Of a DNA stretch of 6,744 bases, positions 1 to 5,502 are shown one piece after another. Source of the DNA: Saprospirales bacterium (lineage in GTDB: Bacteria; Bacteroidota; Bacteroidia; Chitinophagales; Saprospiraceae). Below the pieces are notes generated by a model, which ran no database searches, was not told where the DNA came from, and was given only the letters and a program-made list of their open reading frames with translations. The stretch is from contig JAHEAS010000193.1 of NCBI GenBank assembly GCA_024642645.1, positions 1-6,744 of the forward strand, in the 5' to 3' direction. Positions within the stretch are counted from its first letter, which is position 1. Every line of letters starts with the position of its first letter. The position numbers and the translations under genes were made by a program.

Positions 1-365
1 GCGAAGTGCCCGCCGTGAAAGTGTTGGCTTGGCGGATGCTTGACCACCTGCGCCCTGCGGGCTGTCCCGCCGAACTGATTGACATGCTCTACTTCGATGA
101 TGAAATGCTGGCCTGGGCAAAGTCAGGACAAGCCGCCGCCGACCAGGAACCCGTGCAAAAGCACGTGGATAGCAATGGCGTAGAACTGGAAAACGGCGAC
201 ACGATAGTTTTGACTAAAGACCTCGATGTGAAGGGCGCCAGCTTCGCCGCCAAGCGGGGCACTGCCGTCCGCAATATCCGGCTGGTGTTTGACAACCCAG
301 AGCAGATAGAAGGCAAGGTGAACGGGCAGCAAATTGTGATTTTGACGAAGTATGTGAAGAAGTAG
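1..365 (+). CDS. phnA: PhnA/YjdM-domain protein, 3' part (5' end outside window)
   Basis: The reading frame is already open at the left edge (first whole codon at base 3) and ends with TAG at 363-365, leaving about 120 visible residues. The opening EVPAVKVLAWRML reads as the middle of the longer PhnA-domain proteins of Bacteroidota, so the GTG at base 6 is an internal valine and not a start. The last ~67 residues (HVDSNGVELENGDTIVLTKDLDVKG to the YVKK end) match the small beta-rich PhnA C-terminal domain, with its usual 'DSNG..L..GDTI..KDL.VKG' and 'KRGT.VRNI' stretches. The family's N-terminal Cys4 zinc ribbon would lie outside the window. Despite the name, these proteins are not the phosphonoacetate hydrolase, and their role is not settled. 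Family call is firm; function is open. Confidence 0.85.
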   Translation, partial: EVPAVKVLAWRMLDHLRPAGCPAELIDMLYFDDEMLAWAKSGQAAADQEPVQKHVDSNGVELENGDTIVLTKDLDVKGASFAAKRGTAVRNIRLVFDNPEQIEGKVNGQQIVILTKYVKK

Positions 366-370
366 GGAGA

Positions 371-397
371 AAAATTGAAAATAGAGAATTGAAAATT
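371..397. repeat. AT-rich heptamer-spaced direct repeat
   Basis: AATTGAAAAT occurs at 373-382 and again at 387-396, exactly 14 bases (two heptamers) apart. The stretch reads as 7-base units ATTGAAA, ATAGAGA, ATTGAAA. It has no inverted partner in this spacer. It follows the same 7-base periodicity as the other spacers of the window but uses a different unit. Confidence 0.5.
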
Positions 398-413
398 GGA
401 TGGAAGAATCAAG

Positions 414-440
414 CTTGCCATGTTTCTAAAACTTGGCAAG
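414..440 (+). terminator. Possible terminator hairpin after the phnA-like gene
   Basis: Bases 414-425 pair with 429-440 (11 of 12 pairs; mismatch 421/433) around a 3-base loop. It sits 48 bases after the phnA-like stop. The downstream side is only moderately T-rich (TCTTCG...), so it is a weak intrinsic terminator at best. It overlaps the upstream TTG (433) of the vsr frame, which argues against translation starting there. Confidence 0.4.
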
Positions 441-477
441 TCTTCGTCAAATCTCCTTAGTCCACTATCTTCGCTTC

Positions 478-981
478 ATGCCGAAGCGCTATTCCCAACC
501 TAAGATTCAAGTTCCCCGCTTCGCTGAAGAAGCCGGCTTCTACACCACCCCGCAGCGGTCGGCGATGATGAGCCGCATCCGCTCAACCAACTCGAAGCCG
601 GAAGTGGCGCTGCGCAAGGCGCTTTGGCACTGCGGCTACCGCTACCGTTGCCACGACAAGCGGCTGCCCGGCAAGCCTGACCTTGTGTTTGCGAAGCAAA
701 AAACCGTGGTGTTCGTAGATGGCGACTTCTGGCACGGATACGACTGGCGGCACAAACGGGAGAAAATCAAAAGCAACGCCGCCTTCTGGATTCCGAAAAT
801 CGAGCGGAACATGCAGCGTGACTGGGAAGTGAACGCCCAACTTGAATCGCTTGGCTGGCGGGTGGTTCGCATTTGGGAGCATGAACTGAAAAAGGCAGAG
901 TTTGGGGCTACTGTATATCGAATTATCCGGCTACTGGGCGAAGCTGGCGGCCAAATCGAGTTCCTCTTAAGCGATGAATGA
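478..981 (+). CDS. vsr: Very short patch repair endonuclease (Vsr family)
   Basis: Predicted 167-residue DNA mismatch endonuclease. In E. coli, Vsr nicks 5' of T in T:G mismatches produced by deamination of 5-methylcytosine. Family landmarks: YTTPQRSAMMSRIRSTNSKPE (22-42, containing the conserved Glu42), LPGKPDLVF with putative catalytic Asp68 (E. coli Asp51), VVFVDGDFWHGYDW (77-90, Trp85 and His86), KIERNMQRD (107-115) and GWRVVRIWEHEL (126-137). The ATG at 478 is preferred over TTG 433 because the latter lies in a hairpin and adds non-family residues; ATG 565 would cut off conserved sequence. No Shine-Dalgarno is seen; TTCG-N19-TATCTTCG (443-473) is a poor promoter match. Positions holding zinc ligands in E. 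coli Vsr appear replaced (Asp83, Tyr88, Trp90, His135). No methyltransferase gene is in the window. It converges with the ABC exporter 24 bases away. Confidence 0.9.
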   Translation: MPKRYSQPKIQVPRFAEEAGFYTTPQRSAMMSRIRSTNSKPEVALRKALWHCGYRYRCHDKRLPGKPDLVFAKQKTVVFVDGDFWHGYDWRHKREKIKSNAAFWIPKIERNMQRDWEVNAQLESLGWRVVRIWEHELKKAEFGATVYRIIRLLGEAGGQIEFLLSDE

Positions 982-999
982 ACAAATCCGCAGACCTTT

Positions 1000-1013
1000 C
1001 ATACCTCATACCT
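1000..1013. repeat. CATACCT heptamer duplicated over the ABC gene's stop codon
   Basis: CATACCT occurs at 1000-1006 and 1007-1013. On the minus strand the repeat supplies the last codons and the TGA stop (1006-1008) of the ABC exporter gene. It is the only repeat in the short vsr/ABC convergent spacer and has no hairpin partner. Confidence 0.5.
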
Positions 1014-2853
1014 CCAAATCCTCCATGCGCTGCTTTTCGTACTGCTCGTAGTAGTAGCCCCGTTTTTGCAATAGTTCCGTATGTGTTCCTTCCTCTACGA
1101 TTCGACCATCGCCGAGCACGATGATTTTATCAAATTCCAACAGCGAATAAATGCGGTGAGTGATGATAATGGCCGTTTTGTCGGCGATGTCGTTGCCAAG
1201 GTAGCCGAGGATTCGCTTTTCCGTGTTCGTGTCCACTGCACTGAGGCAGTCGTCGAGGAGTACGATGTCCGGCTGCTTGACGAGCGCCCGGGCGATACTG
1301 ACCCGTTGCTTTTGGCCGCCGCTGAGCGTGACGCCCCGCTCGCCCACCACTGTTTCGAAGCCCTCCGGCAGTTCTGCGATTTCGTCGTAGATAGCAGCAT
1401 GTTTGGTGAAAGTCTCCACCATTTCCTGAGAAGCATCCGGCCTGCCGAAGCGCACATTATTGCTTACACTGTCCGAAAAAAGAAACACATCCTGCGGCAC
1501 ATAGCCGATTCGCTGGCGCAAACGGCTCAGGTCGTGCTGCCGAATGTCCATCCCTTCCACCATGATTTTCCCTTCGGTAACGTCGTAAAGCCGCACCAAA
1601 AGGTCGGCGATGGTGGACTTGCCGCTGCCCGTTCGCCCGATAATGGCCAACTTTTGCCCGGGTTGCAACTCGAAACTGATGTTGCGAAGCGCCACAATGC
1701 CCGTGTCTGGGTAGGTGAAAGAGACGTTGTCGAAAATAATGGCCCCACCCCGAGCCTCTCCTGCTAAATTGGACGAAACTAAGTCGCCTCCTAAGTTTCC
1801 AGAGACCTGCCCCCTTCCCTTTGGGGAGGGCCGGGGTGGGGCTATCTCCGGCTTTATGCTCAGAAATTCATTGATGCGTTTTTGCGAAGCAGCCGCCTGC
1901 TGTATGAGTGAGCTAATCCAACCCAAGGAAGTAACGGGCCAGGTGAGCATGTTGACGTAAATAATGAACTCCGCAATGTTGCCGGTAGTAATGTTTCCTT
2001 TTGCGACCTGAAGCCCACCTACATACACGGTGATGATGGTGCTCAAGCCAATAAGTAACAGCATGGTAGGATGAAACATGGCGTCCACCCGTGCCAGTTT
2101 GAGCGATTTATCCATGTACCGTTGGCTTTCGTGGTGAAAAAAACGGCCCATTGGTGCCTCCTGCACGTATGACTTCACCACTCGAATGCCGCTATAAACC
2201 TCCTGCGAGATACTGGTCAATTTGGAAAGCTGGCGCTGAATTTTTTCGCTGTTCTTGCTGATGAGGCTACTCACATAATAAATCGAAATGGATAAAATGG
2301 GCAGTGGCAGCAGCGACCAAAGCGTGAGCGTAACGTTCACTCGCAGCATCGAAATAATGACGAGTGTGAACAGCGACACCAGGTTTATACCGTATAAAAT
2401 GGCTGGGCCAAGGTACATCCTCACCTTCGAAACGTCCTCCATCACCCGAGCCATGAGGTCGCCAGTGCTGTTTTTTTTATAAAAAGCAAGGTGAAGGTCT
2501 TCATAATGCTGGAAGATTTCTTTGCGCAAATCGTACTCCACCAACCTGGACATGACGATGATGGTTTGGCGAACGAGAAAGAGAAACCCGCCCATCAGCA
2601 GGGCAAGTACCAATACCACGATTCCAAAAAAGAGCAAGGTTCTTCCAAAATGTTGGAACACCACCGTCTGCAACTCAAAGCCGTCGTACATGCGGTAGAT
2701 GGCAATGTTCTCTACCACGAGGTCAAGGGCCTCCCGTATCATTTGGGGCTGCAGCGACTGGAAAAAGTTGGAAATAAAAATGAACAAAATGCCCAACAGC
2801 AGCCGCTTTCGGTACTTGAAGAAGTATTTATTTAGGTAAAAAAGATGTGCCAT
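1006..2853 (-). CDS. ABC exporter half-transporter (fused membrane and ATPase domains)
   Basis: 615-residue inner-membrane half-transporter of the MsbA/MdlB/multidrug exporter type; it must dimerise to work. Six membrane helices are expected near residues 18-36, 72-94, 150-170, 173-197, 261-283 and 293-315, followed by an ATPase domain from about 372. ATPase motifs: Walker A GRTGSGKST (406-414), Q-loop Gln454, signature LSGGQ (510-514), Walker B VLLDD (531-535), D-loop SAVD (538-541), H-loop His566. The residue after the Walker B aspartate is Asp535 where the catalytic Glu is usual, as in degenerate sites of heterodimeric exporters. Residues 338-371 (APPRPSPKGRG...GEARGGA) are not family sequence but the translation of a palindromic repeat. 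ATG 2853 gives the family's normal N-terminus. Substrate cannot be told. The product is a confident family call; lipid versus drug export is not resolved. Confidence 0.93.
   Translation of the reverse strand: MAHLFYLNKYFFKYRKRLLLGILFIFISNFFQSLQPQMIREALDLVVENIAIYRMYDGFELQTVVFQHFGRTLLFFGIVVLVLALLMGGFLFLVRQTIIVMSRLVEYDLRKEIFQHYEDLHLAFYKKNSTGDLMARVMEDVSKVRMYLGPAILYGINLVSLFTLVIISMLRVNVTLTLWSLLPLPILSISIYYVSSLISKNSEKIQRQLSKLTSISQEVYSGIRVVKSYVQEAPMGRFFHHESQRYMDKSLKLARVDAMFHPTMLLLIGLSTIITVYVGGLQVAKGNITTGNIAEFIIYVNMLTWPVTSLGWISSLIQQAAASQKRINEFLSIKPEIAPPRPSPKGRGQVSGNLGGDLVSSNLAGEARGGAIIFDNVSFTYPDTGIVALRNISFELQPGQKLAIIGRTGSGKSTIADLLVRLYDVTEGKIMVEGMDIRQHDLSRLRQRIGYVPQDVFLFSDSVSNNVRFGRPDASQEMVETFTKHAAIYDEIAELPEGFETVVGERGVTLSGGQKQRVSIARALVKQPDIVLLDDCLSAVDTNTEKRILGYLGNDIADKTAIIITHRIYSLLEFDKIIVLGDGRIVEEGTHTELLQKRGYYYEQYEKQRMEDLEV
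1742..1842. repeat. 101-bp palindromic element inserted in-frame in the ABC exporter gene
   Basis: The outer arms are 1742-1761 (GCCCCACCCCGAGCCTCTCC) and 1823-1842, inverted to each other with 17 of 20 positions matching. An inner pair, 1775-1783 (GAAACTAAG) and 1791-1799 (CTAAGTTTC), matches at 8 of 9. GC-rich ends surround an AT-richer centre. On the minus strand it is read through without a stop, adding about 34 Pro/Arg/Gly-rich residues. The minus-strand frame one base further has three TAG codons, while the remaining frame is also open. GC-rich arms of this kind (CCCCACCCCGGCCCTCCCC...) resemble dispersed palindromic repeats commonly seen between Bacteroidota genes. No clear target-site duplication is visible. 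Confidence 0.75.
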
Positions 2854-2878
2854 TTTTGAGTGGGCAGTTTGTCAATTG

Positions 2879-2925
2879 GCAGTTGGCAGTCAGTACCTAG
2901 TTTGCAGTATTTGACTGCCAACTGC
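2879..2925. repeat. Heptamer-built hairpin in the ABC/esterase spacer
   Basis: Perfect 14-bp arms at 2879-2892 (GCAGTTGGCAGTCA) and 2912-2925 surround a 19-base loop. The left arm lies in TTGGCAG repeats (2877-2890, two copies). The right strand shows the complementary AACTGCC unit, the same heptamer found in tandem upstream of pyrR. If the ABC gene is transcribed from about 2960, the hairpin lies in its 5' leader, ending 25 bases before the ATG. Confidence 0.7.
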
Positions 2926-2952
2926 TAAATGTCGAACTGCTGAACTTAAATA

Positions 2953-2972
2953 AAGTTTGGGCGGGCAAACTT
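2953..2972. promoter_or_regulatory. Operator-like inverted repeat between divergent genes
   Basis: AAGTTTG (2953-2959) and CAAACTT (2966-2972) are perfect 7-bp inverted copies with a 6-base GC-rich spacer (GGCGGG). The left half contains the -33 element of the esterase promoter, and the right half most of a minus-strand TAnnTTTG. It could be a repressor site for both directions or simply two facing promoter elements. Confidence 0.35.
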
Positions 2973-2987
2973 AGGTAAATATCTTTG
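2956..2987 (+). promoter_or_regulatory. Bacteroidota-type promoter for the esterase gene
   Basis: TTTG (2956-2959), 20 bases, then TATCTTTG (2980-2987) matches the phylum's housekeeping consensus (TTTG, 19-21 bases, TAnnTTTG) without mismatch. Transcription should start near 2993-2996, giving a leader of about 57 bases before ATG 3052. Confidence 0.65.
2966..2973 (-). promoter_or_regulatory. Possible -7 element for the ABC exporter
   Basis: On the minus strand this reads TAAGTTTG, a full match to TAnnTTTG. No TTG is found 19-21 bases upstream of it, so the promoter is incomplete. It would leave a leader of about 105 bases containing the 2879-2925 hairpin. Confidence 0.35.
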
Positions 2988-3051
2988 CCCCGACTGATTT
3001 GGCAGCGACCAACTCGAAACTCATATCTTGAAACTCACAACACAACAAAAA

Positions 3052-3783
3052 ATGCACCGGGAAATTCACCAATGGCACAGCCCCTCTCTCAATAAAAACA
3101 TGGAAATCGGTATGTGGGGGAACTACGGTTTTGCCCTGCTTTTGCTGCCAACAGCAGCGGCAGATTTCTTGGAATACGAGCGCTTCCTGATGATGGACGT
3201 GCTGGAAAATCAAATCAATTCTGGCAAATGCAAAGTATTTTCCATCAACAGCATCAACTCGGAAAGCTGGCTGAACAATAAAATGCACCCACGTCACAAG
3301 GCTATTCGCCACACCCAGTTCAATAGCTATGTGTACAACGAGGTCGTACCATTTATCAAAAGTAAAACAAGCCCTGACACACCTATCTACGTGACCGGTG
3401 CCTCATTGGGTGCGCTGCACTCCGCCAACTTGTACTTCAAGCGTCCAGACCTGCTCGATGGCGTCATCGCCATGAGCGGCATGTACGAATTGCAAGAGTA
3501 CACCAACGGCTACTATGACGACGACGTGTATTTCAACTCGCCAGTATCCTATTTGCCAAACCTGAACGACGAGCATTTTTTGCCCATTTTAAGAAGCAAA
3601 CAGCACTGCCACATTGTAACTGGCTCCGGTGCTTATGAGAATCCAGAGGGTTCCAAAACCCTCTCCGGCATCCTATCCAGCAAAGGAATCCCCCACGAAC
3701 TCGACATCTGGGGACCCGACATGCGCCACGACTGGCCAACCTGGCGGGCCATGTTGCCGTATTATATTGACTCAAGATTTTAA
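3052..3783 (+). CDS. Esterase-like alpha/beta hydrolase
   Basis: 243-residue protein that resembles the putative-esterase (Esterase D/PF00756-like) group of alpha/beta hydrolases. The nucleophile elbow is GASLG with Ser118 (numbered from ATG 3052), followed by a helix as expected. The likely catalytic histidine is His226 in MRHDWPTWR near the C-terminus. Other group features are HREIHQWHSPSL at the start, SINSESWLN (70-76 region) and GYYDDDVYFNSPV (153-165). The acid residue is unclear: the loop after the late strand reads GSGAYENPE with no obvious Asp. No signal peptide is seen, so it is probably cytoplasmic. ATG 3052 is chosen over TTG 3028 because the family pattern begins there. It has its own promoter and is followed by the fbp gene after a hairpin. 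The natural substrate is unknown. Confidence 0.75.
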   Translation: MHREIHQWHSPSLNKNMEIGMWGNYGFALLLLPTAAADFLEYERFLMMDVLENQINSGKCKVFSINSINSESWLNNKMHPRHKAIRHTQFNSYVYNEVVPFIKSKTSPDTPIYVTGASLGALHSANLYFKRPDLLDGVIAMSGMYELQEYTNGYYDDDVYFNSPVSYLPNLNDEHFLPILRSKQHCHIVTGSGAYENPEGSKTLSGILSSKGIPHELDIWGPDMRHDWPTWRAMLPYYIDSRF

Positions 3784-3854
3784 TTGGTTATGAGTTATGA
3801 GTTATGAGTTTTGCCCTACAAGCTCATGACTCATAACTCCTAACTCCTAACCAA
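3784..3854. repeat. Long heptamer-repeat hairpin before fbp
   Basis: Arms 3784-3808 and 3830-3854 are inverted copies matching at 23 of 25 positions, around a 21-base loop. The left arm is three tandem copies of TTATGAG-type units. The right arm is the complementary ATAACTC, then two CTAACTC-like variants. It fills almost the whole spacer between the esterase stop (3783) and the fbp ATG (3860), so it lies in the fbp leader or serves as esterase 3'-end structure. No T-run follows, so it is not a standard terminator. Confidence 0.8.
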
Positions 3855-3859
3855 ATTAC

Positions 3860-4858
3860 ATGCAAAACCGAATCGTAACCCTCGACGAGTTCATCATTCG
3901 TCGGCAGCAGGAGCATAACTTCGCAACAGGCGAACTCACCGGACTGCTCCGTGACATTGGCGTAGCCGCTAAAATCGTAAACCGGGAAGTCAACAAGGCT
4001 GGCCTGCTCAATATTTTGGGTGCCGTTGGCAATGAGAACCTGCACGGTGATACGGTGCAGAAGCTTGATATTTATGCCAACGACAAGTTCATTGAGTGCT
4101 TGCGCAATAGCGGCGAATGTGCTGGCATCGCTTCGGAAGAAAACGAAGAGTTTATACCCCTGCCGCCACTGCATGATAAGCCGAGCAAGTACGTGGTGGT
4201 GATGGACCCCCTCGACGGCTCCTCGAACATTGACGTGAATGTGAGCGTGGGCACCATCTTCGGCATCTACCGCCGGGTGAGCGATCCAAGTGGACCGGTG
4301 ACACAAGAGGATTTTTTGCAAAAAGGCACGGAACTCGTGGCCGCTGGATATGTGCTCTATGGCACTTCGACCATCCTCGTTTACACCACTGGCCGTGGCG
4401 TCAACGGCTTCACCCTCGACCCGACCATCGGCGAGTTCTGCCTTTCTCACCAGAACATCCAGATACCTAAGCGCAGCAATTACTACTCGCTGAACCAGGG
4501 CTACTACCTCAAGTTCGACGTAGAAATGCGCCGCTACATTGACCATTGCTCGGACAGCAACATGCAGCTTCGCTACATCGGCTCAATGGTCAGTGATATC
4601 CACCGCATTTTGTTTCAGGGTGGCATTTTTCTTTATCCCAACACTCGAAAATACCCACAGGGTAAACTCCGGTTGCTTTACGAATGCAACCCCATCGGCT
4701 TCGTGGTGGAACAGGCGGGCGGCAAAGCCATCACCTGCCAACTGGAGCGGGTGCTCGACCTAGAACCTCATGGCCTTCATGAGCGGGTGACAGTGGCGAT
4801 GGGCAGCCCGGAGATGGTGGACGAGATGAAGGAATTTGTGGAGAAGTATTCGGCGTAG
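3860..4858 (+). CDS. fbp: Fructose-1,6-bisphosphatase, class I
   Basis: 332 residues, the normal length for the family. It hydrolyses fructose 1,6-bisphosphate to fructose 6-phosphate, the committed gluconeogenic step, in the cytoplasm. The metal and phosphate site DPLDGSSNIDVNVSVG (116-131) is intact, with SEEN (92-95) and Glu275 in LLYECNP as further metal ligands. Substrate-site residues are recognisable: Asn212 and Tyr215 region, RYIGSMVSDIHR (238-249), FLYPNTRKYPQGKLRLLYECNP (257-278) with Tyr259 and Lys269. The allosteric AMP-binding segment TGELT (23-27) and Lys110-Tyr111 are kept, so inhibition by AMP is expected. ATG 3860 gives the usual start; no Shine-Dalgarno and no clear promoter precede it, so it may be cotranscribed with the esterase gene. 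A strong terminator follows 6 bases after the stop. Confidence 0.97.
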   Translation: MQNRIVTLDEFIIRRQQEHNFATGELTGLLRDIGVAAKIVNREVNKAGLLNILGAVGNENLHGDTVQKLDIYANDKFIECLRNSGECAGIASEENEEFIPLPPLHDKPSKYVVVMDPLDGSSNIDVNVSVGTIFGIYRRVSDPSGPVTQEDFLQKGTELVAAGYVLYGTSTILVYTTGRGVNGFTLDPTIGEFCLSHQNIQIPKRSNYYSLNQGYYLKFDVEMRRYIDHCSDSNMQLRYIGSMVSDIHRILFQGGIFLYPNTRKYPQGKLRLLYECNPIGFVVEQAGGKAITCQLERVLDLEPHGLHERVTVAMGSPEMVDEMKEFVEKYSA

Positions 4859-4864
4859 GCAGGC

Positions 4865-4900
4865 AGCGATACAATTGCTTGGAGCAATTGTATCGCTTTT
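4865..4900 (+). terminator. Intrinsic terminator of fbp
   Basis: A perfect 15-bp stem (AGCGATACAATTGCT at 4865-4879 with 4883-4897), a 3-base loop TGG, and a run of four T ending at 4900. It begins 6 bases after the fbp stop codon. Unlike the other hairpins here, it is not built from heptamer repeats. Confidence 0.85.
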
Positions 4901-5017
4901 GAGGTACATTACTTTCGGGTGCAACAAGACCGGCTGTTGTCCAATAGCGTGTTTAGTGAAAAGTTCTACATATTTGCACAGTTACATCTAATTTCTACGA
5001 CAAAAAAACTTGACAAT

Positions 5018-5446
5018 ATGGCACTCGTCATCAACTGCAACGCCTGCCACAAGAAATTTAAGATTCCGGAAAAAGCCGCAACCAGAATAGATTTGGAGCA
5101 AATTTCAGGTGAATATTTTCGAAAAACCTGCCTTCATTGCTGTGTTGAAAAGGAATACCATATCAATGACGTTGAAGCAGAAGCCGATCATACCGCTAAA
5201 ATTATTTCTGCTTCAGTTGGAATTGGAATCATCTTTTTAGTTACCCTTTTTGCTTGGGGGAAGGGGCTTGTTACAAATGCTGGGCTCGTAATTGGAGGTG
5301 CTATTATTGCTGCCGGTTGGATGGCGGGCAGTAGCACTGACAATTTTAACCAGTACAAAACCAACCGCAGCAGGGATGTGGAGCGGGACAGGCAAATTCG
5401 GGAGGAGATGAAGTACAGGAAGGGGGATACGAATTTTGAAGTTTGA
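5018..5446 (+). CDS. Small zinc-ribbon, two-helix membrane protein of unknown function
   Basis: 142 residues; I do not recognise the family. The N-terminus has Cys7-x2-Cys10 and Cys38-x2-Cys41 (with Cys42 adjacent), spaced like a zinc ribbon. Two hydrophobic stretches follow (about 62-80 and 84-103, Gly/Ala/Ile-rich) that should form a membrane hairpin. The tail from about 104 to 142 is highly charged (KTNRSRDVERDRQIREEMKYRK) and probably helical. With two helices, both the ribbon and the tail would face the same side, presumably the cytoplasm. ATG 5018 is taken as start because the ribbon begins right after it; the upstream GTG 4919 extension is not convincing. A near-promoter CATATTTG lies at 4969-4976. 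The gene looks AT-richer than its neighbours (60-base samples: 40% GC at 5161-5220 against 58% in fbp at 4201-4260), which could mean later acquisition. Confidence 0.75.
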   Translation: MALVINCNACHKKFKIPEKAATRIDLEQISGEYFRKTCLHCCVEKEYHINDVEAEADHTAKIISASVGIGIIFLVTLFAWGKGLVTNAGLVIGGAIIAAGWMAGSSTDNFNQYKTNRSRDVERDRQIREEMKYRKGDTNFEV

Positions 5447-5451
5447 AAAAA

Positions 5452-5484
5452 AACTGCCAACTGCCAACTGCCAACTGCTAACTG
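5452..5484. repeat. AACTGCC heptamer tandem array before pyrR
   Basis: AACTGCC is repeated at 5452-5458, 5459-5465 and 5466-5472, then AACTGCT at 5473-5479 and a partial AACTG at 5480-5484. It is single-armed, with no inverted partner in the spacer. The same unit forms the hairpin arms at 2879-2925. Confidence 0.85.
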
Positions 5485-5489
5485 AAACC

Positions 5490-5497
5490 TACCTTTG
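5490..5497 (+). promoter_or_regulatory. Probable -7 element of pyrR, implying a nearly leaderless mRNA
   Basis: TACCTTTG matches TAnnTTTG exactly and ends 5 bases before the pyrR ATG (5503). Transcription would then start at or within a few bases of the start codon. The -33 position falls inside the AACTGCC array, where only ACTG (5467-5470, 19-base spacing) is available. Confidence 0.5.
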
Positions 5498-5502
5498 CCG
5501 CC

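Noticed and set aside
6..8. GTG at base 6 as a start for the phnA-like gene
   Set aside because: The frame is open to the left edge and the sequence there is internal to longer family members.
433..477. TTG at 433 as the start of vsr
   Set aside because: It lies in a hairpin and adds residues unlike the family; ATG 478 fits better.
1081..1767. 228-residue plus-strand frame opposite the ABC ATPase domain
   Set aside because: The minus-strand frame carries all the ABC motifs; the plus frame has no family resemblance.
1798..1808. TCCAGAGACC resembling the PyrR-binding loop consensus (TCCAGAGAGG)
   Set aside because: It lies in the palindromic element inside the ABC gene, on the strand opposite to that gene, far from pyr genes; the match is most likely chance. 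No such loop is found between pyrR and pyrB.
3824..4546. 240-residue open frame on the minus strand inside fbp
   Set aside because: It is antisense to a complete, highly conserved fructose bisphosphatase and resembles no family; it is a by-product of codon bias.
4919..5017. GTG at 4919 as the start of the zinc-ribbon membrane protein
   Set aside because: The added 33 residues show no conserved character and start soon after the fbp terminator; ATG 5018 directly precedes the cysteine motif.
5452..5484. Tandem repeats considered as a CRISPR-like array
   Set aside because: Units are 7 bases, adjacent with no spacers, and no cas genes are present.
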